A DNA stretch of 64,000 nt from Zonotrichia leucophrys gambelii (lineage: Eukaryota; Chordata; Aves; Passeriformes; Passerellidae), in assembly GCF_028769735.1 (NCBI RefSeq), contig NC_088200.1, forward strand, positions 74,021,894-74,085,893, read 5' to 3'. This document shows, piece by piece, positions 1-10,725 of the stretch. A program made the position numbers and the translations under genes. Position 1 is the stretch's first letter; each line of letters begins with the position of its first letter. The notes below the pieces were generated by a model that had not been told where the DNA came from, did not search any database, and was given only the letters and a program-made list of their open reading frames with translations.

Positions 1-545
1 TCTTACTCCCTTTTAGGTAAATTTTTCCTCCTCCCTGTGCCCAGTCAATCACCCCCCTGCCTCCCAGTCTTCCAGAACCTTCATCTTACTGGGGGCCGTG
101 GTTGGCTGAGGTCCCGGGGCCCCTCCTTTAATTTGTATTTATTGGCTTCACTATGTTGTCTGTTATGTTAAGCTCATCCCCCAACCTTCCCTAATTGGTT
201 AGTTGTAAACCCCTCCCTTGGTTTCCACCTCCCTTTATAACCTTTGTTCCCCCACTGTCTTTTGTCATTCCCTGCTGGTCCCTGGCCCTCCATGTCAGAT
301 TGCCAGAGGCATTAAACCTATTTGGACCCCAGGAAGTGTCCGACTCTTATTTCTTCAACCAACATCGCAGCTTTCCCCAAGACTTTGTCCCTGCAGGCAC
401 AGCCCAAGGCCACTGACGCCGAGGGGTGCCTGAAGCAGTCAGCCCCAGGGCCCTGCCACCGGGGACTGACTCCCCCCAACTGCAGTGGGCTGTTGGCCGC
501 CCTCTCGCTAGCCAGACACCAGGTCTAAGGCCACGGACAGCTGCA
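1..545 (+). repeat. 5' LTR of provirus A (left end outside window)
   Basis: This segment matches 10920-11455 almost base for base. A TATA-like TTTATAA lies at 234-240 and a polyadenylation hexamer ATTAAA at 311-316. The LTR ends at CA (544-545), exactly where the 5' and 3' copies stop matching. About 190 bp of U3 seen in the 3' copy lies left of the window. Confidence 0.9.
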
Positions 546-549
546 GTTC

Positions 550-567
550 TGGTGCCCAACGTGGGCC
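550..567 (+). promoter_or_regulatory. tRNA-Lys-type primer binding site of provirus A
   Basis: TGGTGCCCAACGTGGGCC starts four bases after the LTR end. It differs at two positions from the primer site known to pair with tRNA-Lys(1,2), which many betaretroviruses use. The untranslated leader from 568 to 1196 contains no gene I can support. Confidence 0.8.
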
Positions 568-1196
568 CCCCCCCGCTTGGCTCGGACCCCGCGGACAAGG
601 TCATTGGACCTTTGGACGCCGGACTACCCCTGGTTGTAGCAGGCTCCGTTTTAGGAGCGGCGCTCCCAGGGGATTCGGAGCTGGAACTCCTCCCACCCAA
701 GGAGAGCTCCACGGTTGAAGACCTGCCTACCTTGGATTTTATTTGCAGCGCCACCGGATTGGTAAGCCCCTGCTTTGGGGTGTCTTCCCTCCTGCCCTTT
801 TAACCTCCCCTAGGAGCCAGCCTCTGCTTTGAGGACTGCTCCCAACCCTTTTCCCCTGGGATTGTCCCTTGGGAACAATCCCTACCCCTCGTTTTTTGTT
901 TTCTCTTCCCTAGGAACTTAAGTCGTGCCCTGTCTCGGGGACCGCTTACCCTAGAGTTATGCCCTGTCTTGGGGACCGCTGCTAGGGGACAGTTCCTAAA
1001 ACCCACAAATCCTATTCCCACTGTTCTGTCCCTAGGGGTTTATGCCTGCTTTGGGACCGACCTCCTATACAGGCAGTGGCGCGGGAGCCGGTGGTGCGTG
1101 CGTTAGTGTTTTAGTTTTCCTTTGCTCCGGGTGGGCAGTTTTATAACACCTGAGTTGTGCTCTTTCTCTTTCCTCTTTCTCTCTTTTCGTAACGCG

Positions 1197-2319
1197 ATGG
1201 GTGCGCGCCAGAGCACGACTCAAAAAAGAGTCTATTACCAGGTTAAGAGTTTGTTGATTGGGGGAGGTTTTGATCCCCCTAAAGTTGAGTTGAAGAAGTA
1301 AATGGATCTTTTCTCAGTTTCCCGACTCTTCCCCAGAGCACGTTAAGGACCCAGTATATTGGAAAGCTGTTGTCGCCAAATTAGATCAGGCGGTCAGCTC
1401 TGGAGAAGCGAGACTTTATCCAGCTGCCGATTGGGCTGGTAAAGTCTTGATTTTGCTATCTCCGCCTGGGGAGCTGAGAAAAAATCCATCTACTTCAATT
1501 TGAACCCCCGTTGCCCCAGTTCTCGTAACCCTACCCCGTCTTCCTCACCCCGTGTCCGTCGGTCTGAGCCATTGAGAGGAGTTCTTAAGGCCAACACGAC
1601 GCAGGGGCTCCATCCTCCCCCTGCCTCCCCTCGACCAGCTCGGCCTTTCCCTCCGAAAGAAGGACTCCGAGGAGATCCTGGCAAGACTCCCCGGAGCACA
1701 CTTTCCTATCCCTCTTTCCAACCCCCCAAGTCCCCAGTTGCGATTCCCAAAGTTGTAAGATTTGATGTCTCTACTCAAGATGGCTCCTATGGAGCACACG
1801 ATGGAGGCAACCACGTGGCTCTTCCCGCCTCTACCCCTTCTCAATCTCTTTCCCGAAACCCATTTTATTCCCAGTCCAACCCTTTCCTACCCAATGATCC
1901 ATCCCCTTTTCCCTTGCCTCCGCCCTTTGTCCCTCCCAGTGCTCCACCTCCACCAAACCCCGCCTCTATCCCGCCTCCCTACTCCGCTCCGCATCCTGAC
2001 TCCACCTTGGGAGCGGAGAAAGTCCTGTCGCCGCCTCCTGTTCCGCCCCGCCCAAGCCAGTGTCCCTCCCAGGTGCCAAGCCCCGCCTCTGCCTCCCTCA
2101 ATTCCGGTTCCCACGCTCCCCCCTCCGGTTCCCACACCTCGTGTTCCAGCGGGGGGGGAGGTGGGTGTGGACGACCTGAAGCCGGGGCGTGCGCCTGTAT
2201 TTGAGGCCACCCCGATCATGTACCACCTGAGCAGGGAGGAGAGTTCTCATGCTCAATGGGTGCCTATAGCACAGGACCGGATCAAGGAACTATGTAAGGC
2301 CCAGAGAGAGTATTCCGGG
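1197..2319 (+). pseudogene. gag: gag of provirus A, matrix and proline-rich part
   Basis: ATG at 1197 begins Met-Gly-Ala-Arg, the Met-Gly start expected for a myristoylated matrix protein. The frame meets TAA at 1299-1301. Clear matrix-like coding continues in another frame just after it, which points to a single-base frameshift. A second break follows near 1500. From 1500 to about 2170 the sequence encodes a proline-rich stretch with a PPPY motif (near 1970) of the kind that recruits ubiquitin ligases for budding. From about 2200 the start of capsid is readable (HAQWVPIAQDRIKELCKAQ), then the solo LTR at 2320 interrupts it. The product is broken and not expected to assemble. Confidence 0.8.
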
Positions 2320-3172
2320 TGTGAAGGTCCGCCCGACATGAACAGGTGACGAATGATTTTTGGGTGCAAAAATAACCAACAAAGGCACAGGGGTTTACAG
2401 TAGCAAATCAACAAGATGGAATTTATTGATAATAACTACAGCTAAATATGCATTGGTTAGAGGATCCAGGGAAGAGAAGGATAGGATAAGGAAAAAGGAA
2501 GGAAAGAAGGTTAGGGAATGGGGTATAGCTACCAAGACGTGATGCCTTCGGGGTCCCGCCGCCGATGCTCGCTGGTACACGTCTTGGGGAGACTCCGAGA
2601 GGCAGTCGAACCGAACCCCAGATATACTGTTCTTGGTTGGGGGAAGGGTGGCCGAAATTATGTTTTCATGGAGGGCAAAAGTCCATTGTTTTCATGGCCG
2701 AATGCTCCCAGGTACGTCTGCTCTGGGCAGGTTCTCCCCCTTCCCTGAGTTGGGAGGGGGTACAGTCCCAGTCTCTGGAGGGAGGTGTCCAGGGGGGTGC
2801 CATGGGGGTGCCAATAGGGTGCCAGAGGGGTTCTTGGTACTTTGATGAGGGGATTCACATCTCTGTTGGTCCGTCACGGTGGTTGAAGACAGGCAAGAGG
2901 GGTCCTCTCTTGGAGCTGGGGGGGGAGACCACCCCAGAGCTCAGTCCAGCCAGGCCTGAAGTTTGGAAGAAAGTCCAGTCCCATTGTTCAGAACAGGGCA
3001 GCATGCCCCTTCGATACAGCATGGCATGTTCTGCAGACACCATCTGCAAACACACTAAATACGCATGAGACTTTCTTTCCCAACTGGCTCAACAGTTCTT
3101 AACCCTTCAGTGGTCCTTTTCTCATGACAATTGTGAGGCAAAAACTGAAGGATTTTTGGATGGACTTCCACA
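2320..3172 (-). mobile_element. B-family solo LTR inserted in gag of provirus A
   Basis: On the minus strand it starts TGTGGAAGTCC and ends GGACCTTCACA, like the LTRs of B1 at 20357 and 25942, and it is close to them along its full 853 bp. Flanks read ...attCCGGG | LTR | cCCGGGaa. That is a 6-bp duplication with one C/T difference, or a 5-bp one offset by one base. Capsid coding resumes directly after it. No internal retroviral sequence is present, so it is a solo LTR left by recombination. Confidence 0.9.
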
Positions 3173-4064
3173 CCCGGGAATCTGAGTATTTCCAGCGGCT
3201 CCTCTGTTCGGTCCTTGCACTGGGAGATCTGATCCCGGCTGACCTGAGGACGCTCTTCTCTAGCCTTTTAGGCCCTATGGAGTATAGGGCCTGGGCAGTC
3301 AAGTGGGGGAAGGAGGTCACTGGAGTTCTCCCAGTCCTCTGGGAGAACCAGGCGACCTCACATGACACAGAGGGCCAGGTGGTGTCTACCGACCATCTTG
3401 TGGGCACCGGGGTGTGGGCCAATGGGGCAGTGCAGGCAACGGTGCTCTTCCCGGCCCAGATCGGAGAGTCTTGCAAGGCTGCAGAGCGAGCTTTTCTTAA
3501 ACTACCCTCTGTAATATCCCAGCAGGAGGAAGAAGTAGTTCGGCAGGGCCTCAAGAGCCTTACCTTATTTTCATAGAAAGGCTCTACCAGTTTGTTGAGG
3601 CTCAGGTTCCAGATGAAAGAGAGAGAGAAGCGGTCTTAAAGCAGATGGCCTACTTGAACGTAAATTCGGCGTGCAAGCAGGCCATACGATCTCTCCCCCG
3701 GAGCCCTCGACCGACCGTGGAACAAATGATGGAGATCACTGCTAGGAAGGTTCCCTTGCCGAATGCACAAGACCAGAAACCAAAACCGAGAAGTTGTTCT
3801 GTGGCCTTCGCAGCTTTCCCCTGCGAGGAGGGCACTGACGTCAACGCAGCAGCTGCAGGTTCGCTGACACCCGGATCGAGCCAGAGGAATCCAGCTACAC
3901 ACCCGTGCCATCTCTGCGGCAAAACAGAACATTGGATGCCGGAGTGCCCATTGAGGGAGGAGTTCCTGCAATATAGGAAAAAAGACTGCCTTGCTTCCAA
4001 GCAGGGAACTTCTGGACAAAAAAACCAAAGAAACAGCACAGCCCCTCCCTGTGCAAAGACATAA
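3173..4064 (+). pseudogene. gag: gag of provirus A, capsid and nucleocapsid part
   Basis: Capsid coding resumes after the solo LTR. The first frame runs to 3576 and includes LGPMEYRAWAVKWGK. A shift near 3560 moves the major homology region (QG...E...FIERLYQFVEAQ) into the next frame, which continues at 3645-4064. That frame ends with a zinc knuckle CHLCGKTEHWMPEC, spaced C-X2-C-X4-H-X4-C, which is the retroviral RNA-binding fold. A second knuckle, usual in betaretroviruses, is not obvious. About 180 bp without a clear frame separates it from the dUTPase-like part. Confidence 0.85.
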
Positions 4065-4239
4065 ATGAGGTGGGCAAGTTAACACCCAGTGGGGAGGGAG
4101 GGACCGAAGGAATCCCGCCACATGCCTCTACTGAGCAAGACCTAAACTACACGGACTTGACATATTGTTGGTTACACTAGTTGTTGGTTACAGCCACAGC
4201 TTGTACCAGCCACCACCTCTTCGTTTTCTCCTTTCAGGC

Positions 4240-4905
4240 TGCAGCGGACCTGATCCATCTCTCTAAAGGACAGTGACTTCCACCTGGTGTCTGCCGACAT
4301 TCAACATCCCGGCACCTGGAGAAGACTTGGACGTAGCAGGTGGATCATTGCTGGGGACACCAAAAATACACCTTTAGACCTTCGTATCATCCCGGGAATG
4401 GTCAACTACCGACTGGGACAGATTTGCTTTAGGGCTGTACTGTGTTCGGCCCCCCCTTTTCCTCCCCAAGGGCCAAGTCATTGCCCAGGCCATCCTGGTG
4501 CCAGAGGAGGTTCAGGACTCACAGTCAACCAAGGGGTCCTCGCCTCCAACAGTGGCCTGGGCACAGGTCGTGGGGAGGGAAAAGCCCAGGTTGACCTGTC
4601 AACTGTCCCTGGGCAAAGATAACAAGATAGTAAGGGGATTACTGGACACGGGAGCAGATGTGACGATCATCCCCTCCAGGGATTGGCCGTCATATTGGGA
4701 TTTGCAAAACGCAGCTGGTCACATCCAGGGTGTAGAAACAACACCCTGAAACTCGCAAAACAATCTAACAGCATTGTGCAAATTACGGGGCCGGACAGGC
4801 AATTGGCTTCAGTACGCCCATTCGTTTTAGATTACACTGAGCCCCTGTGGGGGAGGGACCTGCTAGCCCAATGGGGAGCCAGAATTGACCTTCCAAAGGC
4901 TCCCT
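4240..4905 (+). pseudogene. pro: dUTPase-protease (pro) of provirus A
   Basis: Around 4465-4510 a reading frame gives [12 protein letters not shown], the C-terminal signature of the retroviral dUTPase domain that precedes protease in beta-like viruses. Upstream dUTPase sequence ([18 protein letters not shown]) sits in a neighbouring frame. Protease follows in the frame from 4498, with the catalytic [12 protein letters not shown] near 4640. After a frameshift around 4745 its C-terminal signature [12 protein letters not shown] appears near 4848-4890. Dimeric protease and dUTPase would act in the virion and in nucleotide clean-up. Both are disrupted here. Confidence 0.75.
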
Positions 4906-4906
4906 A

Positions 4907-5355
4907 GGTTTTTAGGGCGGTGGCCATTGAGGAGCGCCCTACCTGGAAGCTGGATTGGCAGTCTGATGAGCCAGTACGGGTAGTGCAGTGGCCACTTAAT
5001 AAACAAAAATTGAAGGCGCTCAACGAGCTCGTCCAGGAGCAGTTACTTAAGGGCAACCTGGTGGAGGCCATGTCACCTTGGAACTCCCCAGTGTTTGTCA
5101 TTAAGAAGCCCAATAAGGATTAGTGGCGGCTCCTGACCGACCTCCGCCAAATTAATGATTTGATAATTGACATGGGATGCCATCCCCAGCAATGCTCCCC
5201 CAAAACTGGAATTTGGCCATTATTCATATAAAAGACTGTTTCTTCCAAATTCCCCTACATCCTGATGATGCCCCGTGTTTTGCATTCACGGTTCCCTTCA
5301 TCAACCGTGAATCCCCAGCCAAGCGCTACCACTGGCGTGTTCTTCCACAGGGCAT
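4907..5355 (+). pseudogene. pol: pol of provirus A, first part of reverse transcriptase
   Basis: The RT N-terminus is readable: WPLNKQKLKALNELVQEQL, then [20 protein letters not shown] at 5121-5123 stands where Trp is expected before RLLTDLRQIND. A one-base shift near 5175 moves the continuation (IPLHPDDAPCFAFTVPF, then HWRVLPQG) to another frame. The segment stops at the LPQG motif because a solo LTR is inserted there. RT copies viral RNA into DNA; this copy cannot. Confidence 0.85.
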
Positions 5356-6048
5356 TGTTGTAGTGTGTTCGGTTAGTTTATTTAATTGCTCCCCCATTTT
5401 ATGTATCATATCTCCCCCCTTTTCTGTAAAATGGTTCTGCCCTCCCCAGTTTTCCCGCCACAGCTCTCCTTGCAGTTTGTTTCTATGGTTACCCCTGCCC
5501 TCGGTTAGTGTCAGTCAGTTAAGTTATATAATTTCTCCTTCCTTATCCCTCCTTATATGTAAACTTTTCCTCCTCCCTGGGCCCAGTCAATCACCCCCCA
5601 CTCCTCCTAGTCTTCGAGAACCTTCTTCTCTCTGGGGGTTGTGGTTGGCTGTGGTCCCGGGGCCCCTCCCTTACTTTGTATTTACTGGATGTTGTTGCAT
5701 GCCTATTATGTTAAGTTCCTCCCCATACCTTTCCCCATTGGTTTGCTGTGGATCCCTCCCTTATCCACCCCCTCTCTTTAAAACCCTGCTTCTCCCTCCC
5801 CTCTGGGTCGCTTGCTGGCTGGTTTTCCCCTGGTTGGAGCTCCCCTACCATCTAATAAACCGACCTTCAACCCCAGCGAGTGTCCTGCTCCTTCCTCGTC
5901 CCATCAGCGCCGCGTATTCTAACCCACGATCCAGCTCAGCCCGAGGCCAAGACGCCAAGGGGGGCTGGCCTTCCATGCACCTGAGGTGTTGGCCACAGAA
6001 CCACAGCTAGCTGGACTTCGCTCTGGTGGCCACATACGCCCGGCCACA
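5356..6048 (+). mobile_element. A-like solo LTR inserted in pol, with perfect 6-bp TSD
   Basis: The element starts TGTTGTAGTGTG and ends CCGGCCACA. The sequence GGGCAT flanks it on both sides (5350-5355 and 6049-6054), a perfect 6-bp target duplication as made by alpha- and betaretroviral integrases. U3 resembles the LTR of provirus A but R/U5 differ, so it is a sister subfamily. An AATAAA hexamer lies near 5855. It is 693 bp with no internal region. Confidence 0.92.
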
Positions 6049-8215
6049 GGGCATGAAAATTTCTCCTGTGATCTGCCAGTGGTACAACGCTTTGCTGCTG
6101 TCTCGCATCCGTACAGCCCTCAGGGATGTCGTCTTGATACACCATTATACGGACAACATCGTCGTATGTGCCTCAACCAATGATCTGCTTGCCCATGCGC
6201 TTGACCTGGCAACCAATGCATTGGTTGCTGCAGGGTTCGAACTCCAGGCGGAAAAAATTCAGAGGATGCCAGCTTGGAAGTACCTGGGCCTCGAAATTAC
6301 CAAGCGGACCATTGTGCCGCAAAAATTGGCTATTAGGACCAAAGTCCAGACCCTTGCGGATGTCCATCAGCTGTGTGGGTCTTTCAATTGGGTGAGGCCC
6401 TGGCTGGGGATACCAACTAAAGACCTAGCCCCCCTTTTCAATTTAATGAAAGGGGGAGAGGAGCTGAGTTCTCCTAGGGAACTCACCCCAGCGGCTCAGA
6501 TAGCCCTTGAGAAGGTACAGAAAATCATTTCGGCTAGGCAGGCCCATCACTACCATCCGGGCCTGCCATTCAAATTTATTATCCTGGGGAAACTGCCACA
6601 TCTTCACGGCCTGATATATCAATGGGACCAAAGTTTGAAGGACCAAGGTTTGGGTGACTCCCTTTTAATCACAGAGACGGTGTTCCTCAGCCATCATAGG
6701 TCCAAAAGAATGACAAGGCCACAGGAGCTGATGGCCGAACTGATCCGGAAAGCAAGATCTCAGATCAGGGAGCTGGCAGGTTGTGACTTCACATGCATTC
6801 ACCTCCCAATTGAAATAGACTCGGGCCAACTCAAAATAAAGACTTTTGATGAACTGCTGGAGACTAATGAAATGTTACAGTTTGAACTGGACAGCTACAC
6901 TGGCCGCATTGCAGTAGATCGGCCGGCCCATAAACTTTTCAATTCGAAATTTAAATTGGCGATGAAAGGGATTCGGAGTAGGAAGCCTCTAGATGCTCTG
7001 ACAGTATTCACTGATGCGTCTGGAGCATCCCACAATGATGACTTGGAAGGATCCTCAGACTCAGCGGTGGGAGGCTGATATTGACATTGTGGAGGGTTCT
7101 CCACAACTAGCTGAGTTGGACGCAGTCATCCGGACATTTGAGAAGTTCCCTAGTCCCTTCAATTTAGTCACAGATTCTGCATATGTAGCTGGTGTAGTGT
7201 TCAGAGCAGAATCAGCAGTTCTTCAAGAAGTCTCAAATCAAAACTTGTTTAATTTGCTCTCAAGGCTTGTTGAGCTAGTCTCCCACTGAGAGCATCAGTT
7301 CTTTGTGATGCATGTGAGGTCACACACTGATTTGCCAGGGTTCATTGCTGACGGCAACCGTCGAGCCGATTCTCTGGCCACGGCTGCTGTCACAGTGGGT
7401 CCGCTCCCAGATGCGTTCGGCCAAGCTAAGATCAGTCATCAGCTATTCCACCAAAACGCACCAGGCCTGGTCAGGCAATTCCAACTAACGCAGGATCAAG
7501 CCAAGGCGATCGTGGCCACATGTCCCCAGTGCCAAGCCCATCGGATGCCGACCATCGTGACTGGGGCTAATCCCTGGGGCTTGGCAAGCTGTGAAGTGTG
7601 GCAGACTGACGTGACACACATCCCATTTTTCGGGAAGTTTTGTTACGTTCACGTCTCCATCAGTACCTTGTCTGGAGCTATCTTTGCCTCTGCCCACACG
7701 GGTGAAAAGGCTGCGAATGTCCAGAAGCATTTGCTTCTGGCATTCGCTGTCTTGGGCATCCCTAGGGCCCTAAAGACTGACAATGGCCCACCTTACACTT
7801 CCAAGGAGCTTAGGAGTTTCCTGCAGCAATGGGGAATAGAGCATAAGACCGGCATCCCCTATTCCCTGACAGGCCAAACCATGGTGGAAAGGGCCCACCA
7901 GAGCCTGAAGAAGGTTTTAGAGAGACAACGAGCGGCTGTGAAGGTGGAGTCCCCCCACGTCTGGTTGTTGAGAGCCTTGTACACCCTCAATTTCCTGAAT
8001 TGCTCTTTCGACAACCTAAACCCTCCAGATGTCAGGCACTTCAGCAGTCACCAGCAGCTGCAGCCGAAGGCCAGGCCTATGGTTCTGATCAAGGATCCAG
8101 AGACCTGGCAAACAGAAGGGCCCTTCGATCTGGTTACCTGAGGGAGAGGTTACGCTTGTGTGTTCACTCCCTCAGGGCCAAAGTGGGTTCCATCAAAATG
8201 GGTTAGGCCCTTCCT
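6049..8215 (+). pseudogene. pol: pol of provirus A, RT C-terminal part, RNase H and integrase
   Basis: RT resumes with GMKISPVICQWYNALL. The catalytic box is YTDN (6146-6157) instead of YxDD, so the second metal-binding Asp is replaced by Asn. RNase H starts near 7000 (TVFTDASG), shifts frame near 7040, keeps LVTDSAYVAG, and has a TGA at 7287-7289. Integrase follows at 7305-8141. It has an HHCC zinc site (HQLFH ... CPQC), catalytic Asp at 7608-7610 (WQTD), Asp near 7777 (KTDNGPPY) and Glu near 7884 (MVERAH). The C-terminal domain continues past a TGA at 8139-8141 (GRGYACVF ... PSKWVRP). Apart from the final stop, integrase is the best preserved domain of this provirus. Confidence 0.9.
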
Positions 8216-8545
8216 CTCCAAGCAGGCGAAACCACCAAAGGCTGTACCACAAGTGCAAGAGGCATGTTGGCGGTGGAGGAGGAAACTCTCTGCTCTTTCC
8301 TCTCCTTTTTCCTCCAATTTAGACCTGCTCCCCCCTGCTGAGTTCTTTTCCCCTTCTTCTCAGTCACCTTCACTTTTTAATGTTGTCCTAGAAACCCGAC
8401 CTTCCTTCTCCCATGTCCTCTTCCTCTTCAGAACTTAATATATTATTTGAGGCAGAACCATCGGTTTGAAAGAAATTTTATGTTATAACCATGTCCATTT
8501 TGTTTTCTAGTTCATCTCCCTTTTCTGGCCCAAACAACACCGGAG

Positions 8546-9945
8546 ATGGCACTCAGCCCAAGCACCATCTTACTGTTCATGATCCTCGGCCTCCTTGTGT
8601 CTACGTTGGAGGCATGGAACGTCCCTCAGCCCAAGACAAACATCTGGCATACCCTGGCTCAAGCGTTAGGGCAAGACCATATCTGCCTCGACGCAGGTTC
8701 AGCAGAAGACCCGACGTCGTCATGCCCTGTGGGGATGCCTTTCTCTCCAGGTGACTTTCCCTCTGCCTTTCAGTCAGCCCTTTCCCCCATTTTGGCCCGG
8801 AGCCTCACCATCCTTCCCAGTTTTGACTCTGGTAATGCCTGGAGAGACAGAGTGGCTAGGCTGGATCCTTTACCCTCTGAGCCCACTGAATTACACCTCC
8901 TCAGCTCTGCCTATTCTTCCATTTGTTTTCAATTTGACTATACCTTTGCCCCCATACAGAAGGGCAGTGAAGTGGTCCAACAAACCAAAGAAGAATACCA
9001 GGCATACCAGTGGTACAAGGCAATTCTAAAGATCAGTAGCCCCACCACCACTGGACGGACCCCATACGCCCTTCCTAGGAGAGCGTTTTTCATTTGTGGC
9101 AACCGAGCGTGGGCAGGCATCCCCTCTGGTCTGATCGGAGGGCTGTGCACTTTTGGCAGGCTGACGCTGTTTACTCCCAACATCACCCAAATTATCAATT
9201 GGAAAAGGACAAACATCACGTCCGAATTGGCCAGATCTAAAAGGGATCTTAAAGATCTCACTGAGAACTGTGATGACGAAATTACACAATGGTCTCATTC
9301 AAAATCCGTCGCTTTTACCATTTTATTGCTGAGGGTATCAGTGGCGAAGTTTCTGGGTGAATTGGGCTGCCTAGAGCTAATTTAACTTCAGCCGCTTTAT
9401 ACAACCTCCTCACAGATGAGGAAATAACAAGGAAGGCGACGCTCCAAAACAGAGCAGCAATAGATTCTCTATTGTTGCTCCATCACCATCACTGTGAGGA
9501 GTTTGAGGGCCTCTGCTGTATGAACCTGTTATCCCGAGCCGAAGATGTCAGACACACCATCCAACGCATGAAAGACGAGTTACATCAGGTTAAACAAGAA
9601 ACATCGGACTGGCTGAGGGACATTTTCAAGGGTTGGGGCCAAAGCAGCTGGGCCAGCTCAATTCTTGAATCAGTTTTACAAACCGTTTTAGTTTTGTTCT
9701 TGCTCTTGATTTCTATTTCAGTAATCTGTGGGCTGGTGAAAAGACTAATTAATAAAACCACTATGCCAAGCGTGAACCAGGTGGTAGCACAGTACGGAGA
9801 ACCCGCAGAAGTGGATGACCACCCTTCGGAGGCAGAGAGAGCCGCAGAAGAAGAGGAACCCACTGCACCGCCATTGTACTACCATGAACTGTTTTTCGAT
9901 GAAAAAGTCGCTTGGCCTGACCAGCCCCTGGACCCGGCCTTTTGA
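8546..9945 (+). pseudogene. env: env of provirus A (alpharetrovirus-like surface and TM)
   Basis: ATG at 8546 opens a hydrophobic signal peptide (LLFMILGLLVSTLEA). A polypyrimidine run ending TTTTCTAG near 8512 is a plausible env splice acceptor. Surface protein runs to a furin-type RSKR (9233-9244). The transmembrane subunit then has a cysteine-flanked internal hydrophobic segment, as in alpharetroviral fusion peptides, instead of a free N-terminal one. A frameshift between about 9330 and 9390 splits it. The second frame holds LQNRAAIDSLLLL, the CX6CC disulphide motif CEEFEGLCC near 9493, a membrane anchor around 9676-9745 and an acidic tail ending at 9945. The combination of beta-like pol and alpha-like env is notable. 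Confidence 0.88.
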
Positions 9946-10000
9946 GCCTTTTAATACAATCTTTTTCGTTCTTTTCAATTTCATTTAACAAAATAACAGG

Positions 10001-10715
10001 TGCGGCCGGGTGTACGTGGCCACTAGGGCGGAGTCCGGCTAGCTGTAGGTTGGTGGCCGACACCTCAGCTGCATGGAATTCCAGCACCCCTTGGCGTCTT
10101 GGCCTTGGGCTGAGCTGGATCGCGGACTGGATACGGCGCTGATGGGACGAGGAAGGAGCCGGACACCTGCTGGAGGTGAAGGTCGGTTTATTAGATGACG
10201 CAGGAGCAGCAACCAATGGCAGATGACCCCAGCAAACGGCCAGGTGATACCAACCAGCAAGTGACCAGGAGGGGAGGGAGAAGCAGGGTTTTAAAGACAG
10301 GGGGTGGATAAGGGAGGAAACCACAGCAAACCAATAGGGTGAGGTATGGGGAGGAACGTAACACAACGGGCATACAATAGCATCCAATGAATACAAAGTA
10401 AAGGAGGGGCCCCGGGACCACAGCCAACCACAACCCCCAGAGAGAAGAAAGTTCTCAAAGACTAGGAGGAGTGGAGGGTGATTGACTGGGCCCAGGGAGG
10501 AGGAAAAGTTTACTTATAAGGAGGAAGGTGGGAGGATAAATTATATAACTTAACTAACTTACAATACCAGGGGCAGGGGTTACTATGGCAACAAAACTGT
10601 CAGGAGAGCTGTGGCAGGAAAACAGGGGAGGGCAGAACCATTTTACATTGAAAAAAGGGGGGAGACTACATAAAGTGGGGGAGCAATACAAAAAACTTAA
10701 TGACACACTACAACA
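10001..10715 (-). mobile_element. Solo LTR at the polypurine tract of provirus A
   Basis: Read on the minus strand it starts TGTTGTAGTGTG and ends CCGGCCGCA, the same subfamily as the solo LTR at 5356. Flanks are AACAGG (9995-10000) and AACGGG (10716-10721), a 6-bp duplication with one transition. It lies between the end of env and the 3' LTR and separates most of the purine tract from the LTR start at 10726. Confidence 0.9.
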
Positions 10716-10725
10716 AACGGGGAGA

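Noticed and set aside
1762..2349. 195-codon frame overlapping the Pro-rich gag frame
   Set aside because: Mostly a shadow of the proline-rich region in another frame; only its last part (capsid start, after about 2200) is real gag and is included there.
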